A stretch of DNA of 58,542 nt from CAYMLQ01 sp964390795 (GTDB lineage Bacteria > Verrucomicrobiota > Kiritimatiellia > RFP12 > UBA1067). This document shows, in pieces, positions 49,017 through 58,542 of the stretch; the stretch's first letter is position 1, and the number at the start of each line of letters is the position of its first letter. The notes under the pieces were generated by a model. The model saw nothing but the letters and a program-made list of their open reading frames with translations, was not told where the DNA came from and made no database searches. The stretch is taken from contig CAYMLQ010000002.1 in NCBI GenBank assembly GCA_964390795.1, positions 1 to 58,542 on the forward strand, in the 5' to 3' direction. A program made the position numbers and the translations under genes.

Positions 49017-50039
49017 ATGAGGCATGCGCGGGTAAAGGTGGAGGGGACAGGGTGCTACCATGTGGTGAGCCGGATCGTGGACCGGGCGTTCAAGATGGAC
49101 GACGCGGAGAAGGAGATATTCCGGCGGATGCTGCGCAAGGCGGAGGCTTTTTCCGGCGTGAGGGTTTTGACGTACGCGGTGATGTCGAACCATTTCCACG
49201 TGCTGGTTGAAGTGCCCGAGCGGGGCGAGGTGCGCGAGGAGGAACTGCTGCGCAGGATGACGATCCTTTACGGGGCGGGGTATGTTGCTGGAAGAGTCTC
49301 GCAGTGGGCGGAGTGGCGGAAGAACGGAGCGGCGTATCTCGTTGATGAAGAACGGGATAGGCTGCTCGCTCGGATGGGTGACGTCAGCGCGTTCGTAAAG
49401 ACTCTGAAACAACGCTACAGCATGTCGTACAACGCACGGCACAAGCGCACGGGCACTCTGTGGGAGGAGCGCTTCAAGAGCGTGCTGGTCGAGAACGGAG
49501 AGAGCGCGAAGGCGGCGGTGGCTGCGTATATCGACCTGAACCCGGTGCGGGCGAAGATCGTGGCCGATCCGAAGGACTACCGCTGGAGCGGGTACGGCGA
49601 GGCGTGCGGCGGCGGCAGGCAGGCGCGGGCGGGCCTAGTTGCCGTACATAAGACCTGTCCCTTAGAACAGGATGGCGAGTGGCGGCACGTCAGCGCGCGG
49701 TACCGCGTTCTGCTCTACGCCGAGGGCGAGGAGCACAGGGCGGCGTACGGCGGTCAGGTGGTGCGCAAGGGAATCGAGACGACCGAGGTGGACAAGGTAC
49801 TCGAAAGCAACGGGAAACTGCCCTTGCCGGAGATCCTGCGGTGCCGTGTGCGGTACTTTACCGACGGCATGGTGATCGGCGGCAAGGCGTTCGTGGAGCG
49901 GGTTTTTAACGAAAACAGGGGACTTTTCGGCCCGAAACGCAAGGACGGTGCACGGAAGATGCGGTTCGGCGAGTGGGGGGATCTGAGGACTGCCCGCGCA
50001 CTGAGGGTGGATGCGGTGCGGCTGCCGCTGACGACATGA
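49017..50039 (+). CDS. REP-associated tyrosine transposase (RAYT, Y1 superfamily)
   Basis: The protein of about 340 residues starts at ATG 49017, nine bases after AGGAGG; ATG 49008 is too close to it. The HUH-type motifs are VEGTGCYHVVSRIVDRAF at the N-terminus and SNHFHVLVEVP (the HxH pair). A helical segment with the catalytic Tyr region (FVKTLKQRYSMSYNARHKRTGTLWEERFKS) and YIDLNPVRA follow. RAYTs process REP hairpins. The product includes residues HKTCPLEQD, encoded by a REP-like core at 49650-49663, so the transposase seems to carry its own target sequence in its coding region. Confidence 0.9.
   Translation: MRHARVKVEGTGCYHVVSRIVDRAFKMDDAEKEIFRRMLRKAEAFSGVRVLTYAVMSNHFHVLVEVPERGEVREEELLRRMTILYGAGYVAGRVSQWAEWRKNGAAYLVDEERDRLLARMGDVSAFVKTLKQRYSMSYNARHKRTGTLWEERFKSVLVENGESAKAAVAAYIDLNPVRAKIVADPKDYRWSGYGEACGGGRQARAGLVAVHKTCPLEQDGEWRHVSARYRVLLYAEGEEHRAAYGGQVVRKGIETTEVDKVLESNGKLPLPEILRCRVRYFTDGMVIGGKAFVERVFNENRGLFGPKRKDGARKMRFGEWGDLRTARALRVDAVRLPLTT
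49650..49663. repeat. REP-like core AAGACCTGTCCCTT inside RAYT gene
   Basis: The exact reverse complement of the core at 48912-48925. It lies in frame in the RAYT coding sequence, after the conserved catalytic part, and codes for KTCPL. Confidence 0.65.
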
Positions 50040-50166
50040 CGCGCAGGAAACGGTTCGGCGAAGAGAGCATTCCGTCCGTGCAGAACCCGGCCAAACATGG
50101 CATACTGCCTTCTCTGTCCGCTTGAGGACGTCAACCGTTTTAATCTATCACACCCGAGAGACTCCC

Positions 50167-51297
50167 ATGACCTTTTCCGATATTGGCGTGAAGCCTGACC
50201 TGATCGCGGCGCTGGCGAAGCAGAAGATCACGGAGCCGACTCCGATCCAAGCCGTGGCGTACCCTGTGCTGCTGGAAGGCAAGGACGCCTACCTGCACGC
50301 CGAGACCGGCACGGGCAAGACGCTGGCCTACCTGCTGCCGCTCTTCTGCCGCATCGACGTCAAGCTGGCGGCCACGCAGCTTGTGATCGTCGCGCCGACC
50401 CATGAGCTTGCGCTTCAAATCCAGCGCCAGAGTTGCGAGCTGGCGGTGAACGCGGCCTGGCCGGTCAGCACGCTCTTGCTCATCGGCGGTACGCTGATTG
50501 ACCGGCAGATCGAGAAGCTGAAGAAGAAGCCGCACGTGGTGGTCGGTTCGCCCGGCCGCATCCGCGAACTGGTCCAGCTCGGGAAGCTCAAGGCCCATCA
50601 GGTCAAATGCGTGGTGATCGACGAGGCCGACCGGCTGCTGGTCGAGGAGAGCCTGCCCGCGATCCGCGACCTGCTGCAGGTGATGCCGCGCGACCGCCAG
50701 TTGGTCTTCGTCTCGGCCACGGAACAGCCGGAGAGCGCGGGCGTCATCGCAGCGCTCGCGCCGAAGCTCGTCATGCTGCAGACCGCAGCCGCGCCGATGA
50801 ACGCCAACATCGAACACTTCGGCCTGGTCTGCGAGGAGCGCGACAAGCCGGACGTGTTGCGCAGCCTGCTGCATACGCTGAAGCCCGAACGCTCGATCGT
50901 CTTCGTACACCGCACGGAGACGGCGGAGATCGTGGCGGCCAAACTGGCCTACCACCATGTGTCGGTGGCGCAACTGCACGGGGCGTTCGACAAACAGGAC
51001 CGCAAGCAGGCGATGGACGACTTCCGCAACGGGCGCGCGACCGTGCTGATCGCGTCGGACGTCGCGGCCCGCGGGCTCGATATCCCGGGCGTCACGCACA
51101 TTTTCAACCTCGACGTGCCCACGCTCAGCAAGGCCTACCTGCATCGCGTGGGGCGCACGGCTCGGGCCGGCGCGTCGGGCGTGGCGGTCACGCTGTTCAC
51201 CGAGACGGAGAAGCAGTTGGCCGGTCGATTCGAGGACGACCTTGGCATTGTGGTGCGGCGGGTGCGCCTGCGCGAGGGGCGGCTGGTTAACGTATAA
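50167..51297 (+). CDS. DEAD-box RNA helicase
   Basis: This 376-residue protein of core helicase length begins at ATG 50167 (MTFSDIGVKPDLIAALAKQ). It has the Q motif EPTPIQAVAYP, Walker A AETGTGKT near residue 44, motif Ia APTHELALQ, GSPGR, DEAD near residue 151, SAT, then motif IV (SIVFVHRT), ATVLIASDVAARGLDIPGV and HRVGRTARAG. No long C-terminal tail follows, unlike DeaD or RhlE. It unwinds short RNA duplexes and may act in ribosome assembly or RNA decay. It ends 2 bases from the end of the convergent HzsA-related gene. Confidence 0.92.
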   Translation: MTFSDIGVKPDLIAALAKQKITEPTPIQAVAYPVLLEGKDAYLHAETGTGKTLAYLLPLFCRIDVKLAATQLVIVAPTHELALQIQRQSCELAVNAAWPVSTLLLIGGTLIDRQIEKLKKKPHVVVGSPGRIRELVQLGKLKAHQVKCVVIDEADRLLVEESLPAIRDLLQVMPRDRQLVFVSATEQPESAGVIAALAPKLVMLQTAAAPMNANIEHFGLVCEERDKPDVLRSLLHTLKPERSIVFVHRTETAEIVAAKLAYHHVSVAQLHGAFDKQDRKQAMDDFRNGRATVLIASDVAARGLDIPGVTHIFNLDVPTLSKAYLHRVGRTARAGASGVAVTLFTETEKQLAGRFEDDLGIVVRRVRLREGRLVNV

Positions 51298-51299
51298 GG

Positions 51300-53948
51300 T
51301 TACTCGATGGGCTTTCTGTTGAAGCGCCCCATCCAGACCCAGCAACTGTTACACACGCACGCCTTGCCCCGTCCGCAGGTGCCGAGAACGTCGTGGTACG
51401 CCTGCGGCGCGATCGACGCCTGCACCAGCGTCAGCAGCGCTTGGTAACGCGGATCGTCCAAACCATTGAATCCACCCTCAAGCTGCCCCCAGCCGCCTTT
51501 TCCCGTAGGTAAGGCCGCCAGCAGGATGCGGCTCTTTTCAGGAGACCCGACATTTACAAGCGCGGGAAACGGCTGCTCCGCCAGCGCTTTGCCGAACTGA
51601 GCCGTGATCGCTGCCCGCAGCCTTTTCTCACCCTCTGGCTCCGGCTGCCGCTGCTCCGCGCGGTTGAACTCGTAGTAACCGTCGCTGTAGCGTGGCACGT
51701 TCAGGTCCATCCAGACGAGCAGCGCGTCCCACTCGTCTTTCGACAGTTTCACGTCATGGTGGCCGCTCTTCAAGAGCGCGGTCAAGGGACTCGCGATCGC
51801 GAAATAGTCGTTGGTCTTGCTCGCGCCGGTCTCGTGATAGGACTCGATCCACATGACCTGCTTCCGGTCGACCAGATTCTGACTCGCCTTTGCCCCGATC
51901 AGGTTCAGCGGCGGCTTACCGTCTTTTTCCGCCGGCGCCAACCCGTGGCAGCCGATGCAGTGCCGGTCAAACACCGGCTGGACGGTCCGCATGAAGCTGA
52001 AGCCGCCCTCGTAGTCGAGCGCCGGCATCGGCTTGGGATCAGCGATCTCACGCCGCTTGGCCAGCTCTTGCGGCGGACGGCTCCGCATCTTGTCCTCGTG
52101 GCAGCCCGCGCAGCCCAGGACCTCGCCTCTCTGCGCGTAGATGAACGAGCGCATCGTGAAAATGGCCATGCCCTCCGCATTCAGCGCCTGCAACTGGATC
52201 GGCCGGCCGGCTGGTATCCGGAAGGCGGCGGAGCCGTCCTCGGCCACCGGCACCACGCCGAGCGGACGTTTGTACAAGTCCAGGTCGAGATCCTTGTTGC
52301 GGTTCGCCTTCTTCGCCGCAGGCTGGTTCATCAGCTGGTTGACACGCAGGTATTTGACGCTGCCCTTCTCCAGCGGTTCGCGGCAGTCGTACACGTTCTC
52401 GACATAACACACGCCGGTGTCGGGCGCCTCCGCCGCCGGTGGCAGCACCGAGGGGATCACGGGCGGGCGCGGCCGCTTGCGGAGCGGAATCGGCGTGAAC
52501 GTGCCGATCTCGGAGTCCTGAAAAATCAGCTCGCGGCCGCCCAGCGTGTCCACCAGCCAGATCCCGAACGCCTTGTTCGACGGCCACGCGCCATACTGCG
52601 GTGCGCCTGCCCAGGGTTCCGGGGAGAAGCTGGCGAAAAACAGCGTGTCGTTGACCGGATACGGAGCGGCGTAGCAGCCAGGCAATTTCCATCCCTCCGA
52701 TTCGGGCCACGGAATCTCTGGCGTCACGCGCGTCAGCGGCGCGGGGCCATCCTCGCCCTTGTGCGTGTCGATAGTGATGAGCGAGCCCGCCGTAACGTAG
52801 TGGTGCGCGCCCGCTGTGGCCACCACGACATGCGTGCCGGGAATCGGCTGAACCTCGGTCTGGATGCCGGGGTGCATGGTGTAGTTCCCGTAGAAGTGGG
52901 CCGTACCCGTGCCGTCCGGCTTCATCGTCCACAGGCTCTGATACCACACCGCGTTGCGGTTGATGTAGTCCCAGCGCGTGTAGGCGATTCGCCCGTCGTT
53001 CAGCACCGCGGGCTCCCACTCGTTCGCCTCGCCGAAGGAGAGCTGTCGGATGTTCGAGCCGTCCTTGTCCGCGCGGTAAATCAGGAAGGCAGGCGTGTAG
53101 CGGCCCCAGTGGCAGCGCCCGTAACTCTGGCAGCGCGTCGAGTTGAACGCGAAGCCGCCGTCCGGCAGGTAACACGGATCGGCGTCCTCGATCAGCACGG
53201 TCTGGCGCCCGTCCCAGGTCTCCATCGGATCCTTCGGCGTGCCGGTGAGCTGGCGCACCCACGAGCCGTCCACAGCCGCCTCCCAGATGAAGTAGCGCAG
53301 GTGCGCGACCGGGTTCGGGTCGTAGCTCTTCGCCGCATCCTTGAAGCAGGGATGGTCCGGGTCGAGCCTCCGGATGATATCGGCGTTCGCGCCCTTCGTG
53401 CATCCGGCCAGCACGGTCGGCACCACGACACCTTCGGCGGCGGGCGGGCGGTTCGCCGTATGGTCGCAGAAAGCAAACAGCACCCGGTCCCCATCGAAGT
53501 GCAGGTCGGGGTTGAGCACGGTGCCCAGCGGAAGCTTTCCCTTCAGCGGCTCGCTCTTGCGCGGCGCGCCCTTCCAGTCCTCGATTACGACGAGTCCCGG
53601 TCCGGGACGCGAACAGCGGCCCGTATACTGGTCGACCATGTGCGGGGCCACCGTGTAAGGGATGCCGCGCTGGCTGGCGAGTATCCGGTCGAAGGCCAGC
53701 GCCGGATGCGAGAAAAGAATCAGGCGCCGCAGCGCACGGATCTCTTTCTCCAGCGCGGCCCGCGCCGCAGCCTCGCGCGTCAGAGGCAGCTTCTGAGCGA
53801 AGCTCGCCAACTGCACGGCCATCGCCGGGCGCTTCTCCGACTTCTCGACATACGCCAGGGTCCGCTGAGCCAGCGCCAGCGCCTCCTCCGCCGTGTCCGC
53901 AAAAACACCGAAGGCCAGTAATGCGACCGCAACAAACAAAGATTTCAT
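51300..53948 (-). CDS. HzsA-related secreted protein with two haem c motifs
   Basis: This 882-residue protein starts at ATG 53948, leading into a signal peptide (MKSLFVAVALLAFGVFADT). The middle contains a WD40/PD40-like propeller (FNSTRCQSYGRCHWG, PAVLNDGRIAYTRWDYINR). Haem-binding CAGCH lies near residue 614 and CIGCH near 664, and a conserved tail CVCNSCWVWMGRFNR ends it. The order matches proteins annotated as related to hydrazine synthase subunit A that are common in Planctomycetes and Verrucomicrobia; this does not imply anammox. It is probably a periplasmic redox protein. The PQQ-propeller gene 53 bases upstream on the same strand is a likely partner. Confidence 0.8.
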   Translation of the reverse strand: MKSLFVAVALLAFGVFADTAEEALALAQRTLAYVEKSEKRPAMAVQLASFAQKLPLTREAAARAALEKEIRALRRLILFSHPALAFDRILASQRGIPYTVAPHMVDQYTGRCSRPGPGLVVIEDWKGAPRKSEPLKGKLPLGTVLNPDLHFDGDRVLFAFCDHTANRPPAAEGVVVPTVLAGCTKGANADIIRRLDPDHPCFKDAAKSYDPNPVAHLRYFIWEAAVDGSWVRQLTGTPKDPMETWDGRQTVLIEDADPCYLPDGGFAFNSTRCQSYGRCHWGRYTPAFLIYRADKDGSNIRQLSFGEANEWEPAVLNDGRIAYTRWDYINRNAVWYQSLWTMKPDGTGTAHFYGNYTMHPGIQTEVQPIPGTHVVVATAGAHHYVTAGSLITIDTHKGEDGPAPLTRVTPEIPWPESEGWKLPGCYAAPYPVNDTLFFASFSPEPWAGAPQYGAWPSNKAFGIWLVDTLGGRELIFQDSEIGTFTPIPLRKRPRPPVIPSVLPPAAEAPDTGVCYVENVYDCREPLEKGSVKYLRVNQLMNQPAAKKANRNKDLDLDLYKRPLGVVPVAEDGSAAFRIPAGRPIQLQALNAEGMAIFTMRSFIYAQRGEVLGCAGCHEDKMRSRPPQELAKRREIADPKPMPALDYEGGFSFMRTVQPVFDRHCIGCHGLAPAEKDGKPPLNLIGAKASQNLVDRKQVMWIESYHETGASKTNDYFAIASPLTALLKSGHHDVKLSKDEWDALLVWMDLNVPRYSDGYYEFNRAEQRQPEPEGEKRLRAAITAQFGKALAEQPFPALVNVGSPEKSRILLAALPTGKGGWGQLEGGFNGLDDPRYQALLTLVQASIAPQAYHDVLGTCGRGKACVCNSCWVWMGRFNRKPIE

Positions 53949-54001
53949 GCGGGTTATTAAGCCATAAAATGCGCTCCCCGTCCATCTATCTGGAGATAAA
54001 A

Positions 54002-55228
54002 TCACTGCGCCTTTACGTCGTAGCAGTACAGGTTCGTGTCGTAGCGGACGTAGAGGCGGCCGTTGACGACCACGGGATGGGACCAGCTGTTGCCGGTGCC
54101 CGCCACCTGGATGCTGCCCTTGACGCGGTTGCCGTCGGCGGCCGGATCGACCAGCGCGAGCTTGCCACCCTGGTCGGCGAACGAGTAGAGCAGTCCGTCC
54201 GCCCACGTCACCTGCCCGGCGCCGCAGCGCTCCTGCCACTTTGTCGCGCCGGTCTTCAGGTCCGCGCACACCAGCGCGCCTTTGCCTTTCCCGTACACGC
54301 AGCCGTTGGCCACCACGTAGTTGCCGGGGTGGCAGGCGAAGTCGCGCGTGGTCCACGCCTCTGCAAAAGTCCACTTGCCTCCGGCGTTGCCGACCTTGAG
54401 GCAGATGCCGCCTTTGTTGTAGCCGACCGCCCAGAAGAGGTAGCCGTCCGAATAGGCGGGCGTGGGTGCGTTGGCGACATTGCCGTCCGCGAAGGGGTTG
54501 CGGTAGATCTCCTTGCCGGTCTTGGCGTCCACAACGATCAGTCCGCTCTGGGAGCCGTTGAAGAGGATCGTGCTGCCGTTCAGCGTGACCGGCACCAGGG
54601 AACTGTAGCCAGCCGTGGCAGGCTTGTCCGATTTCCAGACGCTGTTGCCGGTCATCTTGTCAAGCGCCACAACCGCGTGAGGCCCGCCGGGCGTGACGAT
54701 GGCGAGCTTGCCCAAAACGGTCACGCTCTCGGCATAGTGCCAGCCGCCGACTTTGCCGTCCATGTCTCCGCGCAGGTTTTTCTTCCACAGGATGCGGCCG
54801 TCCTTGGCGCTGTGGCAGGTCAGCAGTCCGTCGCCGCCGGTGAGGTAGATGCGGTCGCCGTCGACGGTCGGCGTGGCCCGCGCTCCGCCGTACTTGTTGT
54901 GGCTGGACTTGGGGCCCTGCGCTGCGCGCCACTTCTCCTTGCCGTTCTTCTCGTCCAGAGAGATCAGCATCTGGTTCTCGCCCTCGTTGCCGGTCGTGTA
55001 GACGCAGCCGCCGGCGACGGCGACCGAGGACCAGCCGGGGCCGATGTTCTCGACCTTCCAGAGCAGGGCCGGCCCTTCCTGCGGCCACTGCTTCAGCAGG
55101 CCCGCATCGGGGGAACGGCCGTCGCGGTCGGGGCCGAGAAAGGTCGGCCAGTCTGCGGCGCGGGTCTCTGCGCACACGAGCAGGACAGAGGCGGACAAGG
55201 TCAGGGCGGCGAGGGTTTTGACGTTCAT
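54002..55228 (-). CDS. Secreted PQQ-type beta-propeller protein
   Basis: The protein of about 408 residues starts at ATG 55228, leading into a signal peptide (MNVKTLAALTLSASVLLVC) cut near AETRAADW. DWPTFLGPDRDGRSPD opens a PQQ-like eight-bladed propeller with repeats such as VYTTGNEGENQMLISLDEKN, LLTCHSAKDGRILWKK and LIVVDAKTGKEIYR. PQQ dehydrogenase active-site Asp/Glu motifs and a haem site are not seen, so a binding or scaffold role is more likely than catalysis. It precedes the HzsA-related gene in a probable two-gene operon. Confidence 0.85.
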   Translation of the reverse strand: MNVKTLAALTLSASVLLVCAETRAADWPTFLGPDRDGRSPDAGLLKQWPQEGPALLWKVENIGPGWSSVAVAGGCVYTTGNEGENQMLISLDEKNGKEKWRAAQGPKSSHNKYGGARATPTVDGDRIYLTGGDGLLTCHSAKDGRILWKKNLRGDMDGKVGGWHYAESVTVLGKLAIVTPGGPHAVVALDKMTGNSVWKSDKPATAGYSSLVPVTLNGSTILFNGSQSGLIVVDAKTGKEIYRNPFADGNVANAPTPAYSDGYLFWAVGYNKGGICLKVGNAGGKWTFAEAWTTRDFACHPGNYVVANGCVYGKGKGALVCADLKTGATKWQERCGAGQVTWADGLLYSFADQGGKLALVDPAADGNRVKGSIQVAGTGNSWSHPVVVNGRLYVRYDTNLYCYDVKAQ

Positions 55229-55344
55229 GGCGTGTTCCTTATGGCGAAGGTGATGGCAGGGAGTGTAACAGCGGTCATGCAACCGCGCAATTCCTGAATT
55301 TTGCACTTGTCAGGAACCGCAGGGTTATGAAACAATTCCCAACG

Positions 55345-55425
55345 ATGAATCGTATCTATACAGCAATCGATCTTCGACTTACCGGCTTGTGGCTGCTCAG
55401 CAGCCGCGGGATGCTTGCCGTGTAG
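55345..55425 (+). CDS. Leucine leader peptide of the leuA attenuator
   Basis: A 26-residue frame (or 32 from ATG 55327) ends at TAG 55425. Its second half, LRLTGLWLLSSRGMLAV, has six leucines in 17 residues and resembles the FTGLLLLN stretch of enterobacterial LeuL. It lies upstream of an intrinsic terminator and of leuA, the arrangement expected for transcription attenuation by leucyl-tRNA supply. Neither start has a strong ribosome site. Confidence 0.68.
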   Translation: MNRIYTAIDLRLTGLWLLSSRGMLAV

Positions 55426-55498
55426 TTTTATGAAGAGCGAATGCAAGGCCAGAACTCCCGTGGAAAATCGCAGCAGATTTCGCGGGAGTTTTTGTTTT
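55404..55498 (+). promoter_or_regulatory. leuA attenuator: antiterminator and terminator hairpins
   Basis: CCGCGGGA (55404-55411), in the end of the leader gene, can pair with TCCCGTGG (55456-55463). That would block the terminator stem AACTCCCG (55453-55460) with CGGGAGTT (55483-55490), which has an inner AAATC/GATTT stem and is followed by TTTGTTTT. Stalling at the Leu codons CTG CTC just before 55404 would favour the antiterminator and let transcription enter leuA. Confidence 0.65.
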
Positions 55499-55599
55499 CC
55501 CGGAAGCGCTGCGACGGAGCCGTGAGTCGGACAGGCCGAGAGCGCGATGTGAAACGAGAAACAGCCGCCCCAACGGGCGGCACCAACGAGGAAACAGCA

Positions 55600-57147
<1,548 letters not shown>

Positions 57148-57192
57148 GCGTCAAATCTGGCTGAAACGCGCTTCTGACGACCGTTAGGCATA

Positions 57193-57242
57193 GGGAGGGG
57201 CAGGCGTCTGCCTGCCCGGACGAGCAGACGCTCGTCCCTCCC
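57193..57242. repeat. Inverted repeat GGGAGGGGCAGGCGTCTG / complement
   Basis: The outer arms GGGAGGGGCAGGCGTCTG and (reverse complement) GGGAGGGACGAGCGTCTG differ at three positions. Inner CAGACG/CGTCTG words allow alternative folds. It stands downstream of leuA and of the convergent ORF6N gene and could end either transcript. Confidence 0.6.
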
Positions 57243-57293
57243 GTGCTTTCGCGCCCAACACGCATCAGACTCGCAAACCCCGTCACCAACCGA

Positions 57294-57866
57294 TTATTTC
57301 CCTTTCACGCGGTAGGCGGCGCGGCGCTCTTTGACGCGGAAGCCGATGGGTTTGCGCGGCTGGGCGGGCGGGACCATGAACTGGCGGATAGCGTCGAAGA
57401 GTGTGCGGATGCCGGTATCGTGCTCGGCCACCTTGCTCTCCAGTTCGGTCAGTTTGTGGGCCAGTTCTTTGTGCAGGGCGAGCGTCTCGCGCAGGCGCAC
57501 GAAAACCCGCATAATGGTGATATTGACTTGGACGGCACGCGGACTTCGCAGGACACTTGACAGCATGGCGACGCCTTCCTGCGTGAAGGCGAAAGGCAGA
57601 TACTTGATGTTGTACCCGCGCTTCAAGGTTCCAATTTGGAACCTTGAAGCAACACATGCTTGCGCCTCGTCCAGCGTGAGTTGGAACATAAAATCTTCGG
57701 GAAAACGGTTAAGATTGCGCTGGACCGCCTTATTGAGGTTCTTGGTCTCAACGCCATAAAGCGCGGCCAAATCGCGATCCAGCATCACCCGTTGGCCTCG
57801 GATGAGCAGGATCGTCCGCTCGATTTGCTCTGCGGCAACCCGTTGTGTCGGCCCCGAATCGTCCAT
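57294..57866 (-). CDS. ORF6N domain protein
   Basis: The protein of about 190 residues starts at ATG 57866, seven bases after AGGAGG. The ORF6N domain covers about residues 10-105: RTILLIRGQRVMLDRDLAALYGVETKNLNKAVQRNLNRFPEDFMFQL and then YLPFAFTQEGVAMLSSVLRS. A coiled-coil-like region (LALHKELAHKLTELESKV) and a basic tail follow. ORF6N proteins occur in phages and widely in bacterial chromosomes and are thought to bind DNA; the exact function is unknown. A 31-base perfect palindrome lies in the coding sequence (57620-57650). Confidence 0.88.
   Translation of the reverse strand: MDDSGPTQRVAAEQIERTILLIRGQRVMLDRDLAALYGVETKNLNKAVQRNLNRFPEDFMFQLTLDEAQACVASRFQIGTLKRGYNIKYLPFAFTQEGVAMLSSVLRSPRAVQVNITIMRVFVRLRETLALHKELAHKLTELESKVAEHDTGIRTLFDAIRQFMVPPAQPRKPIGFRVKERRAAYRVKGK
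57620..57650. repeat. Perfect 15-bp palindrome inside ORF6N gene
   Basis: GCTTCAAGGTTCCAA, one base, then its exact reverse complement. In the gene's frame it codes for ASRFQIGTLK. It could be a binding site for the protein itself or a small inserted palindrome. Confidence 0.6.
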
Positions 57867-58086
57867 TGGCATGCCTCCTGTGAGGAACAATGATCCATAA
57901 ACGAATACAGCCGTGACTTTTGCAGATAATCACAGGGATGGCAAGCGGAAAGTCGTTCGCTGACATTTGAACATACTGCGGGTGCGAGGGCTTGCAGCTT
58001 ATGACGGTGAAAAATGGGCTCTGACGTTGACCCGCGACCCTCTCGCAAAAACGCTCTTGTCGCTTCTCGGTGCATCCGGATCTTAA

Positions 58087-58110
58087 TTCCACACTTCCAG
58101 AAGTGTGGAA
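58087..58110 (-). terminator. Hairpin downstream of the partial sensor-like gene
   Basis: TTCCACACTTC, two bases, then GAAGTGTGGAA form a tight stem 20 bases after the stop codon at 58130. No T run follows in the minus direction, so termination is tentative. Confidence 0.4.
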
Positions 58111-58129
58111 ATCTAAGGTGCTCGATCCT

Positions 58130-58542
58130 CTATTCGTACTCGATGACCCACTCCGTCGACGGGAGTGCGAGCTTCACTTGCTTGCGCGCATCGGTCAGCG
58201 TGCCCTTGCTCTCGGCCTCTTTGCCGAGGCAGGTGAATTTGTAGGCCTTGCAGGTGTCGAGTTTGGCGGCCTTCAGGAACGCCTCAGTCCGGATCATCAT
58301 GGAGACCATTCCCGACATCTTGCCGTCCTTGATCATCGGATAGCGCAGCGCGACCAGGCGCGGCTGCATGATGCTCCCGTGCCCGGGTTCGCTAAGCTGC
58401 GGCGCGGGCTTTTCGTCCATCAGCTTGCGGAATGCGTCCAGCTCCTTAACCTTCTTCAGGCTGAACCCGACGGCCAGAAAATCGCGTTTGAAGTAGACTT
58501 GGCGGATCTCCCAGTCGGCGTTGATCAGCGTGGCGCCGAAAA
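58130..58542 (-). CDS. C-terminal part of a Cache/PDC-like sensory protein
   Basis: The gene starts beyond the window; 137 codons of its 3' end are visible. The readable part includes GATLINADWEIRQVYFKRDF, then PRLVALRYPMIKDGKMSGMVSMMIRTEAFLK and ends in LPSTEWVIEYE. The pattern of a short beta strand, IKDGKMSGMVSMMIRTEAFL and a following helix resembles periplasmic Cache/PDC sensor domains, but without the N-terminus this is only a guess. No kinase or methyl-accepting domain follows, so it may be a stand-alone periplasmic sensor or binding protein. Confidence 0.55.
   Translation of the reverse strand, partial: FGATLINADWEIRQVYFKRDFLAVGFSLKKVKELDAFRKLMDEKPAPQLSEPGHGSIMQPRLVALRYPMIKDGKMSGMVSMMIRTEAFLKAAKLDTCKAYKFTCLGKEAESKGTLTDARKQVKLALPSTEWVIEYE

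Noticed and set aside
51756..53921. Open frame of 721 codons on the plus strand
   Set aside because: Antisense to the HzsA-related gene, which has a signal peptide and haem motifs; the plus-strand product shows no recognisable domain.
51300..54374. Extended start for the HzsA-related protein at 54374
   Set aside because: The extension overlaps the PQQ-propeller gene; the internal ATG at 53948 begins a clear signal peptide.

Overview
The window reads as a GC-rich chromosomal segment of a free-living Gram-negative bacterium, most likely of the Planctomycetota-Verrucomicrobiota-Chlamydiota (PVC) group and perhaps Kiritimatiellota or a relative. The pointers are an HzsA-related di-haem protein beside a PQQ-type propeller, very large FN3/PPC-like repeat proteins, ORF6N and RAYT genes, and intergenic space full of short hairpin repeats. 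This placement is inference from gene content; no rRNA or tRNA is present to confirm it.

Layout. 1-9600: end of a secretin gene, then two pseudopilins, a membrane-anchored companion and a 1972-residue repeat protein in one tightly packed run (type II secretion/type IV pilus type). 9749-13122: a membrane protein of unknown function, then two PilT-like ATPases ending at a hairpin. 13282-23895: a secreted M6 metalloprotease with 14 FN3-like repeats, a two-TM sensor kinase and a nucleotidyltransferase/GHMP-kinase fusion. 24192-27455: small stress-type genes (PRC-barrel, entericidin, a small membrane protein, two CBM48 proteins, a ferredoxin). 27810-38937: six phosphorelay genes on the minus strand, almost all joined by 4-bp overlaps. 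39027-44935: a GLUG/InlB-type surface protein, a YceI remnant, a ferredoxin, Fe-SOD and a NarL-type regulator. 44952-51297: FAD oxidoreductase, MFS/spermidine-synthase-like protein, a RAYT transposase and a DEAD-box helicase. 51300-57147: HzsA-related and PQQ-propeller genes, then leuA behind a leucine attenuator. 57294-58542: an ORF6N protein and the end of a sensor-like gene.

Two threads run across the window. First, seven 45-bp promoters share one architecture: a GTAGG-N6-CCCCAT dyad, exactly 22 bases, then TANNNT. They drive the entericidin, PRC-barrel, small membrane protein, CBM48, both ferredoxins and SOD. This looks like an activator-dependent stress regulon, and the NarL-type regulator beside sodB is a candidate activator. 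Second, several families of short inverted-repeat elements fill the gaps and also sit in frame inside genes. Two histidine kinases carry such a cassette at the same loop of the ATPase domain, and the RAYT gene carries a REP-like core in its own coding sequence.
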